Below are positions 26,411-37,100 of a DNA stretch of 64,000 nt, in pieces. The notes beneath the pieces were generated by a model. The model did not search any database. It was not told the DNA's origin and saw nothing but the letters and a program-made list of their open reading frames with translations. Source of the stretch: Leptospira noumeaensis (GTDB lineage Bacteria; Spirochaetota; Leptospiria; Leptospirales; Leptospiraceae); assembly GCF_004770765.1 (NCBI RefSeq), contig NZ_RQFK01000009.1:186001-250000 (forward strand). The letters run 5' to 3'. Position numbers and translations under genes: made by a program. The first letter of the stretch is position 1; each line of letters starts with the position of its first letter.

Positions 26411-27039
26411 AGTGGTTAGCCTGGACAGGTTTGGATTTTGATCGTATAAATTTTAAATTAAAAAGAGGGATAGATTGGGTTTTAAACTTTCATAAGTCTT
26501 ATTATTTTTTCTTTTTTCTCTATGTTTTGTTCTATGGATTCCATTGTATTTGGAATTGGGATGAGTTTATGAGCTTGAATCGTTCCATCGAACTAAATGC
26601 CATCAATTCTGGAAAACAAGTTTCCCTTTGGAGTTTGTATCCTTTCCAAATCATGGCTGTGGTATTTTCGGCTGGATTGTATTTTTTTCTCTGTGTTAGT
26701 ATTAATTTTTTGTTTTCTTTGGGAGGAAAAGCAAGGCAGAGCCTAAGAACCAATATTCTTCTGTTTTTTCGCAATCTAATCCGTCAGTTTTTTCTTTTTG
26801 TTTGTATTTTGTTTTTGGGAAACCAGACCTTGGGTTATTTAGTCCATACCAGGTATTATGCCATACTCGTGGTTATGTTTTGGACTACACTTTTTTTACT
26901 TTTTATCATCCAAAATGGAAAATTATACAAACGGCTATTTGTGTTAGAAGATTCTTCTGTATCATTCGTTTCACATAGTTTAGGTTATGTGAACCCTATT
27001 TTATTTGTATTTTTTATATTGGTTTTGGTAAACGTATGA
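26407..27039 (+). CDS. Polytopic inner-membrane protein (Yip1-like) in the RND cluster
   Basis: A 210-residue integral membrane protein with about five membrane helices (approximately 37-55, 80-105, 115-138, 150-172 and 195-210) and a short N-terminal amphipathic part. The general layout resembles YIP1-domain proteins, but I see no diagnostic motif. Both ends overlap neighbours as ATGA, placing it directly before the periplasmic adaptor. A membrane protein of this kind is not a standard RND pump part. Confidence 0.6.
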   Translation: MKWLAWTGLDFDRINFKLKRGIDWVLNFHKSYYFFFFLYVLFYGFHCIWNWDEFMSLNRSIELNAINSGKQVSLWSLYPFQIMAVVFSAGLYFFLCVSINFLFSLGGKARQSLRTNILLFFRNLIRQFFLFVCILFLGNQTLGYLVHTRYYAILVVMFWTTLFLLFIIQNGKLYKRLFVLEDSSVSFVSHSLGYVNPILFVFFILVLVNV

Positions 27040-28442
27040 AATCCCAATACTTATCTAAATCTAATATAAAAAATTGGGTTAAAAAAGTTCTTATTTTCAG
27101 TGTTCTTTATTTTCTTTTATCGATTGTTTATACATTTTTTTCAACGGAAGAACTCCGTGGTCGTTTCCCTTTGTTTGTGAAATTGTTCTATTACCAGAAA
27201 GAGTGGGGAAATACAACCGAAATTTATGCTATCGAAGCGCCTAAACAAGGTTTTGTGTATTCTAGTCCTCGTTTCATAGAAGAAAATAAGGTGATTGAAT
27301 TTCCGGCGGTGGTGGAACCTACAAAAGAAATCCAGTTGCACCAAAAACAAACAGGAAGAGTAAGAAAGATCTATGTAGAAGAAGGAAGTATTGTCAGAGA
27401 AGGGCAAGTTCTTTTAGAAATTGATGATGAATTATTCCGATTGGAAGGAGAGAGGTTACGTCTTTCTCTTGAAATTGCGGGATCTCAAGTGGCCATTGCT
27501 TTGGAAAAATGGAAACAGGCTGAAAAACAAATCGAAGTTAAATTACGAGAAATTGATAAAAAAACAGAATGGATTGGGTTAGCCGAGAAAGAATGGAATT
27601 TCTCCAGAAATGTAACAGAGAAAAAAACAATCCTTTGGAAACAGGGTTTTATTTCCCTCTCCGAGTTGGAAAAACTAAAACAAGAAGAAGAATCCAAAGA
27701 AACTCAGTATAAGAATTTATTACGAGATCGTGATAATCTTTTGAGCGGAGTGAATTTGGATTTAGGGCAAGAAGGCCTTAGTTTTGAGGATAAACTAAAG
27801 AATTGGAGAGAAAAAAATACCTCTTTAGAAAGATCTGAATATGAATTGAGTTTATCCCAACAGAAAATCATTAAAAATCAAATTAAGGCCAATGGGGAAT
27901 TATTAGCAGAAACGAAATTACGATCACCGAAATCTGGTAAAATTTTAAAAATCCAAATCAAAGAAGGAGAACTGGTAAACCAAACTCCAGTGATGATTCT
28001 TATGGAAAAGGGGGAACTTTCTGTTGGATTTCAAATTGGTGAGTCGGATCTAATTCATTTTTCACCAGGCAAATCTGTTTTGTTCCTATTTTCGGATGAG
28101 AGTATGCCACCTATCAATGGGAAGGTGGATCGTGTTGGCGGATTTTTAGATCCAAGGTCACATAGTATTGGAATTAAGGTTCGGTTGGATCCAAAGCAAT
28201 CCAAAGTTCTACCGGGTATGTTTGGTCTTGTCCAGGTAAAACTTCCAGAAACAAAAGAAAAAATTCTGATTTCCAAACGATCTCTCCGCGGGGATGAATC
28301 TAGCGGTTTTTATGTCAATGTCAAGCAGGGAGAACGAGTAGAGAAACGATTCATTCAATTCAAACCTTATTTGTTCAATGAGATAGAGGTTTTGTCGGGA
28401 CTGTCTTCTTTAGACCAAGTTGAATCCAGCGTATCCCTATGA
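27036..28442 (+). CDS. RND-type periplasmic adaptor (membrane fusion protein)
   Basis: A 468-residue adaptor of the HlyD/AcrA family anchored by one N-terminal helix (about 13-33). The lipoyl half-motif IQLHQKQTGRVRKIYVEEGSIV is followed by VLLEIDDE. A long coiled coil (about 145-275) comes next, then the returning lipoyl half with LRSPKSGKILKIQIKEGELV, and beta-barrel and membrane-proximal domains. It bridges the TolC-like channel and the RND proteins. ATGA overlaps occur at both ends. Confidence 0.88.
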   Translation: MKSQYLSKSNIKNWVKKVLIFSVLYFLLSIVYTFFSTEELRGRFPLFVKLFYYQKEWGNTTEIYAIEAPKQGFVYSSPRFIEENKVIEFPAVVEPTKEIQLHQKQTGRVRKIYVEEGSIVREGQVLLEIDDELFRLEGERLRLSLEIAGSQVAIALEKWKQAEKQIEVKLREIDKKTEWIGLAEKEWNFSRNVTEKKTILWKQGFISLSELEKLKQEEESKETQYKNLLRDRDNLLSGVNLDLGQEGLSFEDKLKNWREKNTSLERSEYELSLSQQKIIKNQIKANGELLAETKLRSPKSGKILKIQIKEGELVNQTPVMILMEKGELSVGFQIGESDLIHFSPGKSVLFLFSDESMPPINGKVDRVGGFLDPRSHSIGIKVRLDPKQSKVLPGMFGLVQVKLPETKEKILISKRSLRGDESSGFYVNVKQGERVEKRFIQFKPYLFNEIEVLSGLSSLDQVESSVSL

Positions 28443-31426
28443 GTGTTGAAAGATATGTCGATTTCTTAATCCAACACAAAAGATTGTGTTGGGTAATTTC
28501 TCTTTCATTTTTGATCGCGGTATTTTTTAGAATTCCTGAATTAGAAATTTGGTTATTACCAAAACTAATGCCCGTTAAATATTTTGTCGTTACTGAATTC
28601 CCGAATCATTCTGCGGAAGACACGGATCTTATGGTGAGTCTCCCTATTTCGGAAATTTTATCATCTGTAAAGTCTGTGGAACGAATTCGTTCCTTATCTG
28701 AACATGGGAAGTCTGTAGTAGAACTTGATTTGTTGTATGGGGCTTCTCTTTCCGAATTTAAAGAACAATTATACCAAACCATTTTTGAAATTAAGGATAA
28801 ACTACCCCCTGGAGTTGGTGTTTCGCGTTTGTTCGAAGGAGAAAGGGAAGAAAGACCTTTTATGGAAATTTTGATTCCTAAACCTTTGAAAAAAAAATTA
28901 GACGATTATGATTTTCATCTAAAACAACTGCAGTTTCAGTTGGAAAGGATTCCTGGAATCACCGAAGTGAGAATGGTGGGAAAAGCAAAAGAATCTTCTT
29001 TCATTTCCATTGATCCCAAGATTCTGGATTTATTTCCTTTGACGATCAGAGAATTAGAATCTCAAATCCAATCTGGGAAAGAAGGAGGATCTCTTGGAAA
29101 AATAGATGGATATACGAAAGATTCAGAATTAAAATTTTCTTCTGAAATTACATCTCACGATGATTTAAATAAATTTCCTATTCATTTGGAAGGTGGTAAG
29201 TCTGTCCCTTTAGGACAACTAACAAAGATTTTTAAATCTGAATTACCCGAAGAAAAGATAACAAGGATCAATGGAAAAGACACCATCTATCTTTCAATTT
29301 TTTCTGACTCAAAAACAAATCCCCTCCGTTTATCTTCGGAAGTGCAAAAGAAACTAAATCATTTTAACATGTTCGCCGCTAATATTTATTCCGATGTTTC
29401 GGTAGAGTTACGCACGGCTCTTAGGCAATTTGTGATGAGCCTCCTTTGGGGATTATTATTTGCTTTTTTGTTTTCTTATCTTCTATACAAAAGTTGGATC
29501 CCGGCGCTCCTTCTTTTGGTGGCAGTTTCTTTTTCCTTTGTTTTATTTTTTCATCTAATTTTATTTTTTTCAATATCAATCAACTTATTAAGTTTAGGTG
29601 GAATTTCAGTCGGAGCTGGAATGTTGTTTGATGCAAGTAATTTAACCGTATTTTCTATTCGGAGGCAAATTTTAATGGGGGACACGACCTCAAATGCGAT
29701 CAATAAAGGGATAAAGTCAGTTTTAGTTTCTCTTTTTTCATCTTCTTTGACTACGATCGTTGTATTTATTCCTCTATTGGTATTTCCAATGGAATGGAAA
29801 GATTTTCTTTTTGATTCTGGAATCAATATCGCCTTATTAGTGTTTTGTTCTTTTATTTCTTCTCTTTGGATGGTGCCACTACTTGCCGTTTCTTTACGAA
29901 ATTTCCCGAAAGACAACCAGAACATTTTAAAACAAGAAACTTTTGTTTTGGGGTGGTATGAAAAGACTTATCAGTTTGGGAAACATTTTAACTTAAGATG
30001 GTTTGCCATTGGGTTTATGTTTTTTTTCGTTTTCGGTCTCATAACTCTTGGTTCTAAACTCGAAATTTTTCCAAAACAAGAGTCTATTGGAATCCGTTTA
30101 CAAACTTTACCGAAAAATGGACTTTCTTTCGTTGAAGAGTTAACGTTTGTAAATGATTTGGAAGTCAAAATCAAATCCTTTGATTCTAAAATTTCTGTCC
30201 TTGTTTTCCCGATCCAAAGAGCAGATTACACCCAGACACACCCAAAAAAAGCAATTCCCATTCAATGGGAGTTAAATGGAGTGGAACACTCAAAAGAACT
30301 CCAAATTTTTTTATCCAATCATCTTTCCTCTTATTATTCTTCGCATTGGGATTGGAAATGGGATCCAATAGGATCAGAGGTAACCAAAGTTTTACCTTTT
30401 CTTCCGGATGATAAGATTGTATTTTTAAACAAAAGTTGGGATTTATTGCAGAGTTTTTCATATGAATGGAAAAATAGGGCCACTAAACTGGGGTTAACGG
30501 GAGAATTCTCTTTTTTACCGAAACAGATTCTTTTAGAAGAATGGACTCGTCAAGCCATCCCGATTCCCGAACTTCTACCTCTGGAAGGTGATTTAAAAGA
30601 TCGGATTCTATATGAATACAATCCCAAATATTTAGGAGAAATTGGAGAAGGAACCAAACGGGATCTTTATTTAGGTATTGGAATGAGTGACTTTCGGCCT
30701 ATTGATGAAATTGATCTGGGGCGTACTGGGTTTAAGACCAAGTTAAATGATCTCATCTCTGTTGGTTCTCTTTTTTCATCGGAGAAAAAAACTAGTTATG
30801 ATCAGTTTCGTAGGGAGTCCGGTTTGTTTTATATGGAATGGAAAGGGGAGTTGCCACAATTGGATAGAAACGAAATCAAAAAGAGTGGAATTTCTTTTCT
30901 TGAATTTTCTGCCAAAAATGAAACCTACCATTTTTTTTATAAACTACTGCTATTATTTATCATTTCATTTGCTTTTATTTATTTGGTTTTAGTTGGGATT
31001 TATGAATCATTTTTTGTCCCTATATTTTATTTGGGGATTTCGATTTTTTATCTTTTGGTTACTTCTTCTATTGTTTTTATTTTGTTCGATTCTTTTCATT
31101 TAGGTCACTATATCGGGCTTGTGGTTTTACTTGGACTTTCTATCGATAATATTTCTCTGTTTGGGGAAAGATGGATGGAACTCACCAAAGGAACTTCGAC
31201 CAAAGAAAGTCGAGAAACTGTGTTTCGATGGTTGGTTCGTCCGGTGTCTCTAAATTCAGGAACTACAATGATGGGATTTTTACCTGTTTTGTTTTTGGGA
31301 TTTTCGGGATCAGAATTCTCTAGGTCAATCGCCTTGACTATGTTTGTTGGAATTCCGATTTCTATTTTTTTTGTATTTTACCTTTATCCCGTTCTGTTTC
31401 CAAAATTTTTGAGTAGGGTGAGATGA
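28439..31426 (+). CDS. RND-family transporter, catalytic-type subunit
   Basis: A 995-residue RND protein with the family layout: TM1, large periplasmic loop, TM2-6, second loop, TM7-12. In TM4 the segment VGAGMLFDASNLTVF keeps one Asp (398) but has Ala where multidrug pumps have a second Asp; metal-efflux (CusA-type) pumps also have a single Asp here. In TM10, GLSIDNISLF has Asp903 where AcrB has Lys. Two acidic residues facing each other could still carry protons. The periplasmic loops are divergent, so the cargo is probably not a usual drug. It overlaps the second RND gene by ATGA. Confidence 0.82.
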   Translation: MSVERYVDFLIQHKRLCWVISLSFLIAVFFRIPELEIWLLPKLMPVKYFVVTEFPNHSAEDTDLMVSLPISEILSSVKSVERIRSLSEHGKSVVELDLLYGASLSEFKEQLYQTIFEIKDKLPPGVGVSRLFEGEREERPFMEILIPKPLKKKLDDYDFHLKQLQFQLERIPGITEVRMVGKAKESSFISIDPKILDLFPLTIRELESQIQSGKEGGSLGKIDGYTKDSELKFSSEITSHDDLNKFPIHLEGGKSVPLGQLTKIFKSELPEEKITRINGKDTIYLSIFSDSKTNPLRLSSEVQKKLNHFNMFAANIYSDVSVELRTALRQFVMSLLWGLLFAFLFSYLLYKSWIPALLLLVAVSFSFVLFFHLILFFSISINLLSLGGISVGAGMLFDASNLTVFSIRRQILMGDTTSNAINKGIKSVLVSLFSSSLTTIVVFIPLLVFPMEWKDFLFDSGINIALLVFCSFISSLWMVPLLAVSLRNFPKDNQNILKQETFVLGWYEKTYQFGKHFNLRWFAIGFMFFFVFGLITLGSKLEIFPKQESIGIRLQTLPKNGLSFVEELTFVNDLEVKIKSFDSKISVLVFPIQRADYTQTHPKKAIPIQWELNGVEHSKELQIFLSNHLSSYYSSHWDWKWDPIGSEVTKVLPFLPDDKIVFLNKSWDLLQSFSYEWKNRATKLGLTGEFSFLPKQILLEEWTRQAIPIPELLPLEGDLKDRILYEYNPKYLGEIGEGTKRDLYLGIGMSDFRPIDEIDLGRTGFKTKLNDLISVGSLFSSEKKTSYDQFRRESGLFYMEWKGELPQLDRNEIKKSGISFLEFSAKNETYHFFYKLLLLFIISFAFIYLVLVGIYESFFVPIFYLGISIFYLLVTSSIVFILFDSFHLGHYIGLVVLLGLSIDNISLFGERWMELTKGTSTKESRETVFRWLVRPVSLNSGTTMMGFLPVLFLGFSGSEFSRSIALTMFVGIPISIFFVFYLYPVLFPKFLSRVR

Positions 31427-34098
31427 ATCAAACTTGGATTAGGAAGTTTCGTCATAGAATTTGTGCTTTGGTATTCTTTTTTGTTTTTCTATCAATCCTT
31501 TCTTGGAAGGGTATCTCATTTGCGGAAGTAGTGATCCCTGAAAATAGGGAATCGATTCAGATCACAACACGATTCCCTGGTAAAACAGCTCTACAAATAG
31601 AAGAATCGATTACAAAACCTTGGGAACAAATTCTAAAATCCATTTCAGGTTATAGACAAATCGAATCTATCTCGGAGGAAGGAACTTCATTCATTCATCT
31701 CAAGTTTGAACCTGGTGTCGGTAATGCCGAAACGATCCAAACCATTCGCAACGAATATCTACTCCAAAGACAAAGATTCCCAAAAGATTCACTTTTTCCA
31801 AGAATCCAATCCGGTAAATTGGAAGACGAATACATAGTAATTTTGCAAAGAATCAAAGAAAAACCAAATTCCACAAGAAAGGAATTAGAACAAAAAATTA
31901 GAAACATAACGGGCGTTTTGTCCTTTGTACATCATTCTGATAAAGAACAGGAAATCGTTTTAGAAATTAAACCGGAAAGAATCCAGAGATCGGGACTTCC
32001 TTCGTTATCGATCATTTTTTCTGCATTAAGGAATCATAGTTTTGGGTTTAGTTCAGATTTAAGGAACGGTCTTTGGTTTCAAAAAGACCACCCACTGGAA
32101 CCAAAGGATTGGTCGGAGGTTCCCATCCCTTCCCGTTTAGGAGAGAGTTTAAGAGTTTCGGCCATATCATCGGTTTCTTTTGGAGAAAAAGAACTTCGGC
32201 ATGGAACAAGAATTAATGGGCAAAGTTCGGAAACAATCATCATCAAAGCAGAAAGTAACACAGCTTTATATCATATTATCACTGAACTTAAATCTATCTT
32301 AAACGAACATAATGACTGGGTTCTGTTGTATAGTAGTCATGAAGATTTTATCAATGACTTGATTCGTTCTTTTTTTTTGTTTTTCTCTGTGGATTTTGTT
32401 TTGGTTGTGTTTTGTCGTTTTTTTGGAAAATCAAAAATTGAATTACTGATCCATCTTTTCGTTTATTATATTTCCTTCATTTTGTTTTTGGGAATTTGTA
32501 ATTTCATGGCTTATCCTGTAGGTCGGGCCTTCCTTTTTAGTTTTATTTTTTGGAAGTATTTGTTATTCGTATATCCGATACGAAAGTTCGGAATTTGGGC
32601 GCGCCAAGTTTTATATTCTTTTTTGATTTTTTCTTTATTTGTCATTTTGGATTGGCTTCCAAAATCATTTTATATATTTTCACTTTGTCATATATACTTT
32701 ATATTTTTTTATTCGTTTCTTGTGATTCTTTTTAAACCTATAAAAAAAGATTCGGATTTTAAAATTGAATATGACTTTCCTAAATGGATTTCTTTTTTAA
32801 AGAGAAAAGAATCAGAAGGATCAAAAACTATCGGAAAAACTAACAAACTTTTCTTTTTGGGTTTATTTTGGGTTGGCGTTTTTTCTTCTTTGGTTTCAAG
32901 TTTTTCTTTTTATTCACTGAATCCATCTCTTGGAAAAATTCAAATTGCGAAGTTGGAATTCCCGACTTCGATTCCTGAACAAGAATCGATTCGAATCACC
33001 AAACAAGTTGAAGATTCTATTTTGAAACAAAATTTAACAGACTTACTTGTGGTAAAACAAAATCGATCAAGTTCGGATTTCTATTTTCGGTTGAATGATT
33101 TAGATAAAAGAAATGGGTTTCAGAATTTACCAACAGAATCGGGATACTTTCATGTATTAGGTGGTGGAAATTCAAATGTAGCTCGAAGGCTTCGTTTTGC
33201 GAACGCTAACACCGAATCTTTGGAAAAAACAATTCTTGGCTTAATTCCTTGGTTACAACACAAGGCCCGGGTGGAAGAGGTTGTACTTTGTTTCCAGCCG
33301 CAAGCTGAGGGAATGGAGTTACATTCGCCGAATTGGTATGGAAATTTACTAGATTTGGAAAGAGTTGACTTGTTTCGAGAAAGGTCTCTCTCTTTGCAGT
33401 CGGCAATAGTCGGAAAGATGGTTTGGAAGAACAGGTTAACCGATGTTCGATTTTCAGTAAAACAAGATAAAGAAGGGGAAAGATATTTGGAAAAACCAAT
33501 TCAAATGAATTCTGGGAGTTCCGTTCATAATCAATCTTTTACAAAATCGGAAAAAATCAAAATCCCTGGAAGGATCTATCGCAAAAATGGTGAAACAAGT
33601 TTAGAAATTTTGGTGAAAGGAAAAGAAATCCAATGGAAGGATTTAGAATCAAAGATACATAAAGTTTTAGAAAAAGATCCGGTTCGTCTTTCAGAAATGA
33701 CGGAAGAGAAAGGATCGGAAAAGGAATACCAACCATTTTTTTTGTTTGTGATCGTCGCCATTTGCCTGTATAGAAAAAAAGAAAAGTTTCGAAGTTTGAT
33801 TTCTCTTTTGTGTTTTTTGTTACTCTGGCGGATCAATCTTTCTGCTTTGAGCGATGATTATTTGTTATTTGGCTGTATCGCCACATTATTACTTTTTTTG
33901 ATTCTATGTTCTCCCTCTAAATCACTCCGAGTCGATAAACAAATTCCTTTGGTTCTTTTATTGTTCTTATTTTATTTTTTGCCCGGTGACGGAGGTAAAT
34001 TTTTTTTAGAAGGGATGGTTTTGGTTTTTAGTTTTTTTCTCTTTAATTCAAAATTACACGAACAATGGAAATTTTTTAAAACCAAACTTTCTTTTTAA
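31423..34098 (+). CDS. Degenerate second RND-family subunit
   Basis: An 891-residue RND relative, shorter than the usual 1,000 or more. The first periplasmic loop is recognisable (VVIPENRESIQITTRFPGKT, then EQILKSISGYRQIESISEEG). The membrane part is poorly conserved and Phe-rich. The segment at the TM4 position (GRAFLFSFIFWKYLLFVY) has no Asp, and the TM10 position (LLFGCIATLLLFLIL) no charged residue. It is therefore unlikely to carry protons and probably forms a mixed trimer with the preceding protein. The frame is intact, so it is not a pseudogene. Confidence 0.7.
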   Translation: MNQTWIRKFRHRICALVFFFVFLSILSWKGISFAEVVIPENRESIQITTRFPGKTALQIEESITKPWEQILKSISGYRQIESISEEGTSFIHLKFEPGVGNAETIQTIRNEYLLQRQRFPKDSLFPRIQSGKLEDEYIVILQRIKEKPNSTRKELEQKIRNITGVLSFVHHSDKEQEIVLEIKPERIQRSGLPSLSIIFSALRNHSFGFSSDLRNGLWFQKDHPLEPKDWSEVPIPSRLGESLRVSAISSVSFGEKELRHGTRINGQSSETIIIKAESNTALYHIITELKSILNEHNDWVLLYSSHEDFINDLIRSFFLFFSVDFVLVVFCRFFGKSKIELLIHLFVYYISFILFLGICNFMAYPVGRAFLFSFIFWKYLLFVYPIRKFGIWARQVLYSFLIFSLFVILDWLPKSFYIFSLCHIYFIFFYSFLVILFKPIKKDSDFKIEYDFPKWISFLKRKESEGSKTIGKTNKLFFLGLFWVGVFSSLVSSFSFYSLNPSLGKIQIAKLEFPTSIPEQESIRITKQVEDSILKQNLTDLLVVKQNRSSSDFYFRLNDLDKRNGFQNLPTESGYFHVLGGGNSNVARRLRFANANTESLEKTILGLIPWLQHKARVEEVVLCFQPQAEGMELHSPNWYGNLLDLERVDLFRERSLSLQSAIVGKMVWKNRLTDVRFSVKQDKEGERYLEKPIQMNSGSSVHNQSFTKSEKIKIPGRIYRKNGETSLEILVKGKEIQWKDLESKIHKVLEKDPVRLSEMTEEKGSEKEYQPFFLFVIVAICLYRKKEKFRSLISLLCFLLLWRINLSALSDDYLLFGCIATLLLFLILCSPSKSLRVDKQIPLVLLLFLFYFLPGDGGKFFLEGMVLVFSFFLFNSKLHEQWKFFKTKLSF

Positions 34099-34104
34099 TA
34101 CCTA

Positions 34105-34122
34105 AGAGAACTGAGGTTCTCT
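34105..34122 (+). promoter_or_regulatory. Stem-loop with the ribosome binding site in its loop
   Basis: Within the 24-bp gap before the giant gene, AGAGAAC (34105-34111) pairs with GTTCTCT (34116-34122) around the loop TGAG. The stem ends flush against the ATG at 34123, and the likely Shine-Dalgarno TGAGG spans the loop and the first stem base. This could set the translation rate of the giant protein relative to its export genes. Confidence 0.5.
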
Positions 34123-37100
34123 ATGTTTTCCAAACCCTCTTCCTATCGTCTTTTTATCGTTTTGATTGGTTCTTTGTTTTTGTTTTTTGCCAGTCGTACT
34201 TTTGGCCAATCCCTTTCTGAAACTTGGAATGTTCCAGGTTATCAGTCTTCCGATTATTCAGAATTTTATGGACAGATGTATTTTTCTAATTCGATGGAAG
34301 AATGGGATGCCCGTGTCGAACAAGTTTTGACTTTTTCTATCAACCAATGGCTGGAAAACGCAGACCGAATGGTAGGGTTACTTCTATCTGAAGAATCTGG
34401 GGAAGATACCTTTGTTTCTAATGTTGGTTATTTGGATGAAAGGATGAGGTCTTTATATTCAGAGGTATCTGTATTGTATTCAGAATGGGAGAGAGAACTT
34501 CTCGCCGATTATTTTGATAACAGAAATGCTTTTTTATATAAATTAGAAACTGGTAAAGTCGATTCGATTTATTTTGAAAGGATCGGTCAGGAATCCTTGT
34601 ATGAAGAGTATACAGAAGAGGAACGAGCTCTCATCGAAAATCAAAATCGTATTTTGGAATCGGCAAAAGAATGGGAGTTCGAATGGAATAGAACAAAACA
34701 AGAGGGATTGGATTCGTTTGCGACAGCCTTCTCCGATTTAGAAACTGACTACGATGCATATATTCTTTCATTACAAGAAACGGAGATTCGATTTTCAGAA
34801 AATTTGAATGCGATCAATTCATATAAGGAAACCATAAAATCAGCATTAAGTGGTATGGTATCGCAATTAAAAATGGGATTGGATTCTTCTTGTTCTGTTC
34901 AATCAGGTTGTCAGTACAAAAACTTTGATGGGAGTTATAATGAAGCAGGGAAAATATTTTCAAAATTCATTAACGATCTTTCCGATGAACTAAGTGAATC
35001 ATCCATTGACCCAGATTCGATGTTTACATCTATTTCTACAAAAATTAAGAATTTTTTGTCCGAGGAATCAAACAAAGCTTATTCGGAACATACGATGTAT
35101 CAGGGTCGCGTTTATACCTACCAAACAGGATTCCAAATCAATTTAAACCAATCCACTTCCAGCTTTGATTTGGGTGCTGCGGAGTGGAGGATTCGAAACC
35201 AATCATATTACGACATCACAAGCGATATGAAGTATGAAAATTGGCTGAGCGGAGGACTGGGGGAAGTTGGAAATTTTTCAAAAATTCAAGATGAGGAAAT
35301 GCGGGGGATATTTCAGTCAATCCATCATGGTGATTATGCTAGATTAACGTCAATCATTAATAGTAAGTTAGGTGAAGGGAGAAGGGTTCAGTCATTAATC
35401 ACTGCTAATTTATATACTGATGCCTATCACTTTGTTAATAATGAAAAAATAGCTGGGTTTTATGTTCCTTTTGAAGAAGCCCATCATACCCAAGGGAATC
35501 TTATGTTGGATGGGCATGATAAATACGGTTATTGGATCGCGGATCGTTTCATTACTATACTCACTCCCGGCCGTCACTCTTTCCAGATGGGGGCAATCGG
35601 TTATTCCGTTCTGTACGAAATGTTTGACGAAACCTCCTTAAAAACATCTCTCTATTGGAAAGAAAATTCATCCCAGTTAGGTGGCCAGTATCAATATTTC
35701 CAGGATACCTTACTTCCTGCTGTATCTCATTGGGAATCGAAGGTAAAAGAATATGCCGATACCTACGAGGAATGGAAAGGAAATCGAGAAAATCTGATTT
35801 TAGAAGCCACTGCTAAATTGGAATCCAATCGTCAGGAATTGGAACGTTCAAAGGAAGAATGGTTACATCGTTTAGAGGAAGAAAAAAGGGAAGGGATCAA
35901 ATCTTGGGTCAATTTATATGAAACTGGAGAAAAAAAAGACATAACATCTCCAACCATTACTTCATGGACACCTAACAAAGAGATGGAAGCGGTTGACCGT
36001 ACCAAACTTGTTGAATACCAAACCTTGGCTTCATCAAACGAAGTTATATCCGGGGTTCAGGTGGGTGGAGTTGGTCTATTGGAAGAACTTCAAAGAACCA
36101 TTGTCGGTGTGGACCAATACGCTTCCGTGATTCAGATGAATTCTGAATTAGAGGCATTCCAACGTTCGGAACAACAAAAACTAATCAATCAATTGATTTA
36201 TGGGATCAATACGGAATCGATCAGAGAAAGAAAATTAACTAGAGAAGAAAACATTTTAATTGGAAATTATGATGTGTCTCTGCTTTCCAAAGAAGAATTA
36301 AGCCAATTTGGGTCTTGTTATGAAAATCCCAATGCTGTAAATTGTAAGTCATTGTTAAAAAAAGAATTTGAAGCAAGTTTTAATTCTGATACGGGTATCC
36401 TAACATTAAAAAGAGAAATCCATAACGGTTTACTTGGAGATAAAAATGAGAAAGGCAAATATACTGCTGCGAAAACTGAAGAAGTTAGACATATCAAACT
36501 TAGTTCTCTAGAGAAGGTTCATAGCCCAGATCAAAAAGGATTTTTTACAGTTTGGTCTGAAGAAGATTGGGATTCGCTTTACCAATCAAAAACAAAAATC
36601 ACAGAAAATTTTCTAACAAACTCCTTACAAAAAGATAAAAAGTCAATTGGTTCCAATATTAACTCAATCATTGAAACGGACAATCGGAATCAGGAATTGT
36701 TCGTAACTAGGAAGGTTGAAAAAGAGAAAACAGATTCCCTCATTCAAGAATTGGCTTTAGCTTATTTCACTGGTGGAGCCGCAGGTGTAAGAGCTTCTTT
36801 AAAAGGAAAAGTGGAAGATCACATCAACACCGAACTTGCTAAGGCTTGGATCACTGCCACCGGAGGAAGTGAAGAAGACTTACAAATGGTCAGTATGATC
36901 ATGGACTTTATGAGAGGTAAAGTTGAGACAAAAAAAATTGAGTCTCGTAGTAACTTTGTTTCTGCTAGTAATCCCTTTCAAGGCATCGAAAACATTTTTA
37001 GAAACTCGGTCGGAGGATATGCGGATTTCTTTAATAACGCAACCGGAGGCCTTTCCGGTGCATTGCTAACAAATGCAATGTTACCAGTTGTTGCACTTGG

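Noticed and set aside
31423..34098. The second RND gene as a pseudogene or split part of the first
   Set aside because: The frame is intact for 891 codons, it has its own TM1 and first periplasmic loop, and it is translationally coupled.
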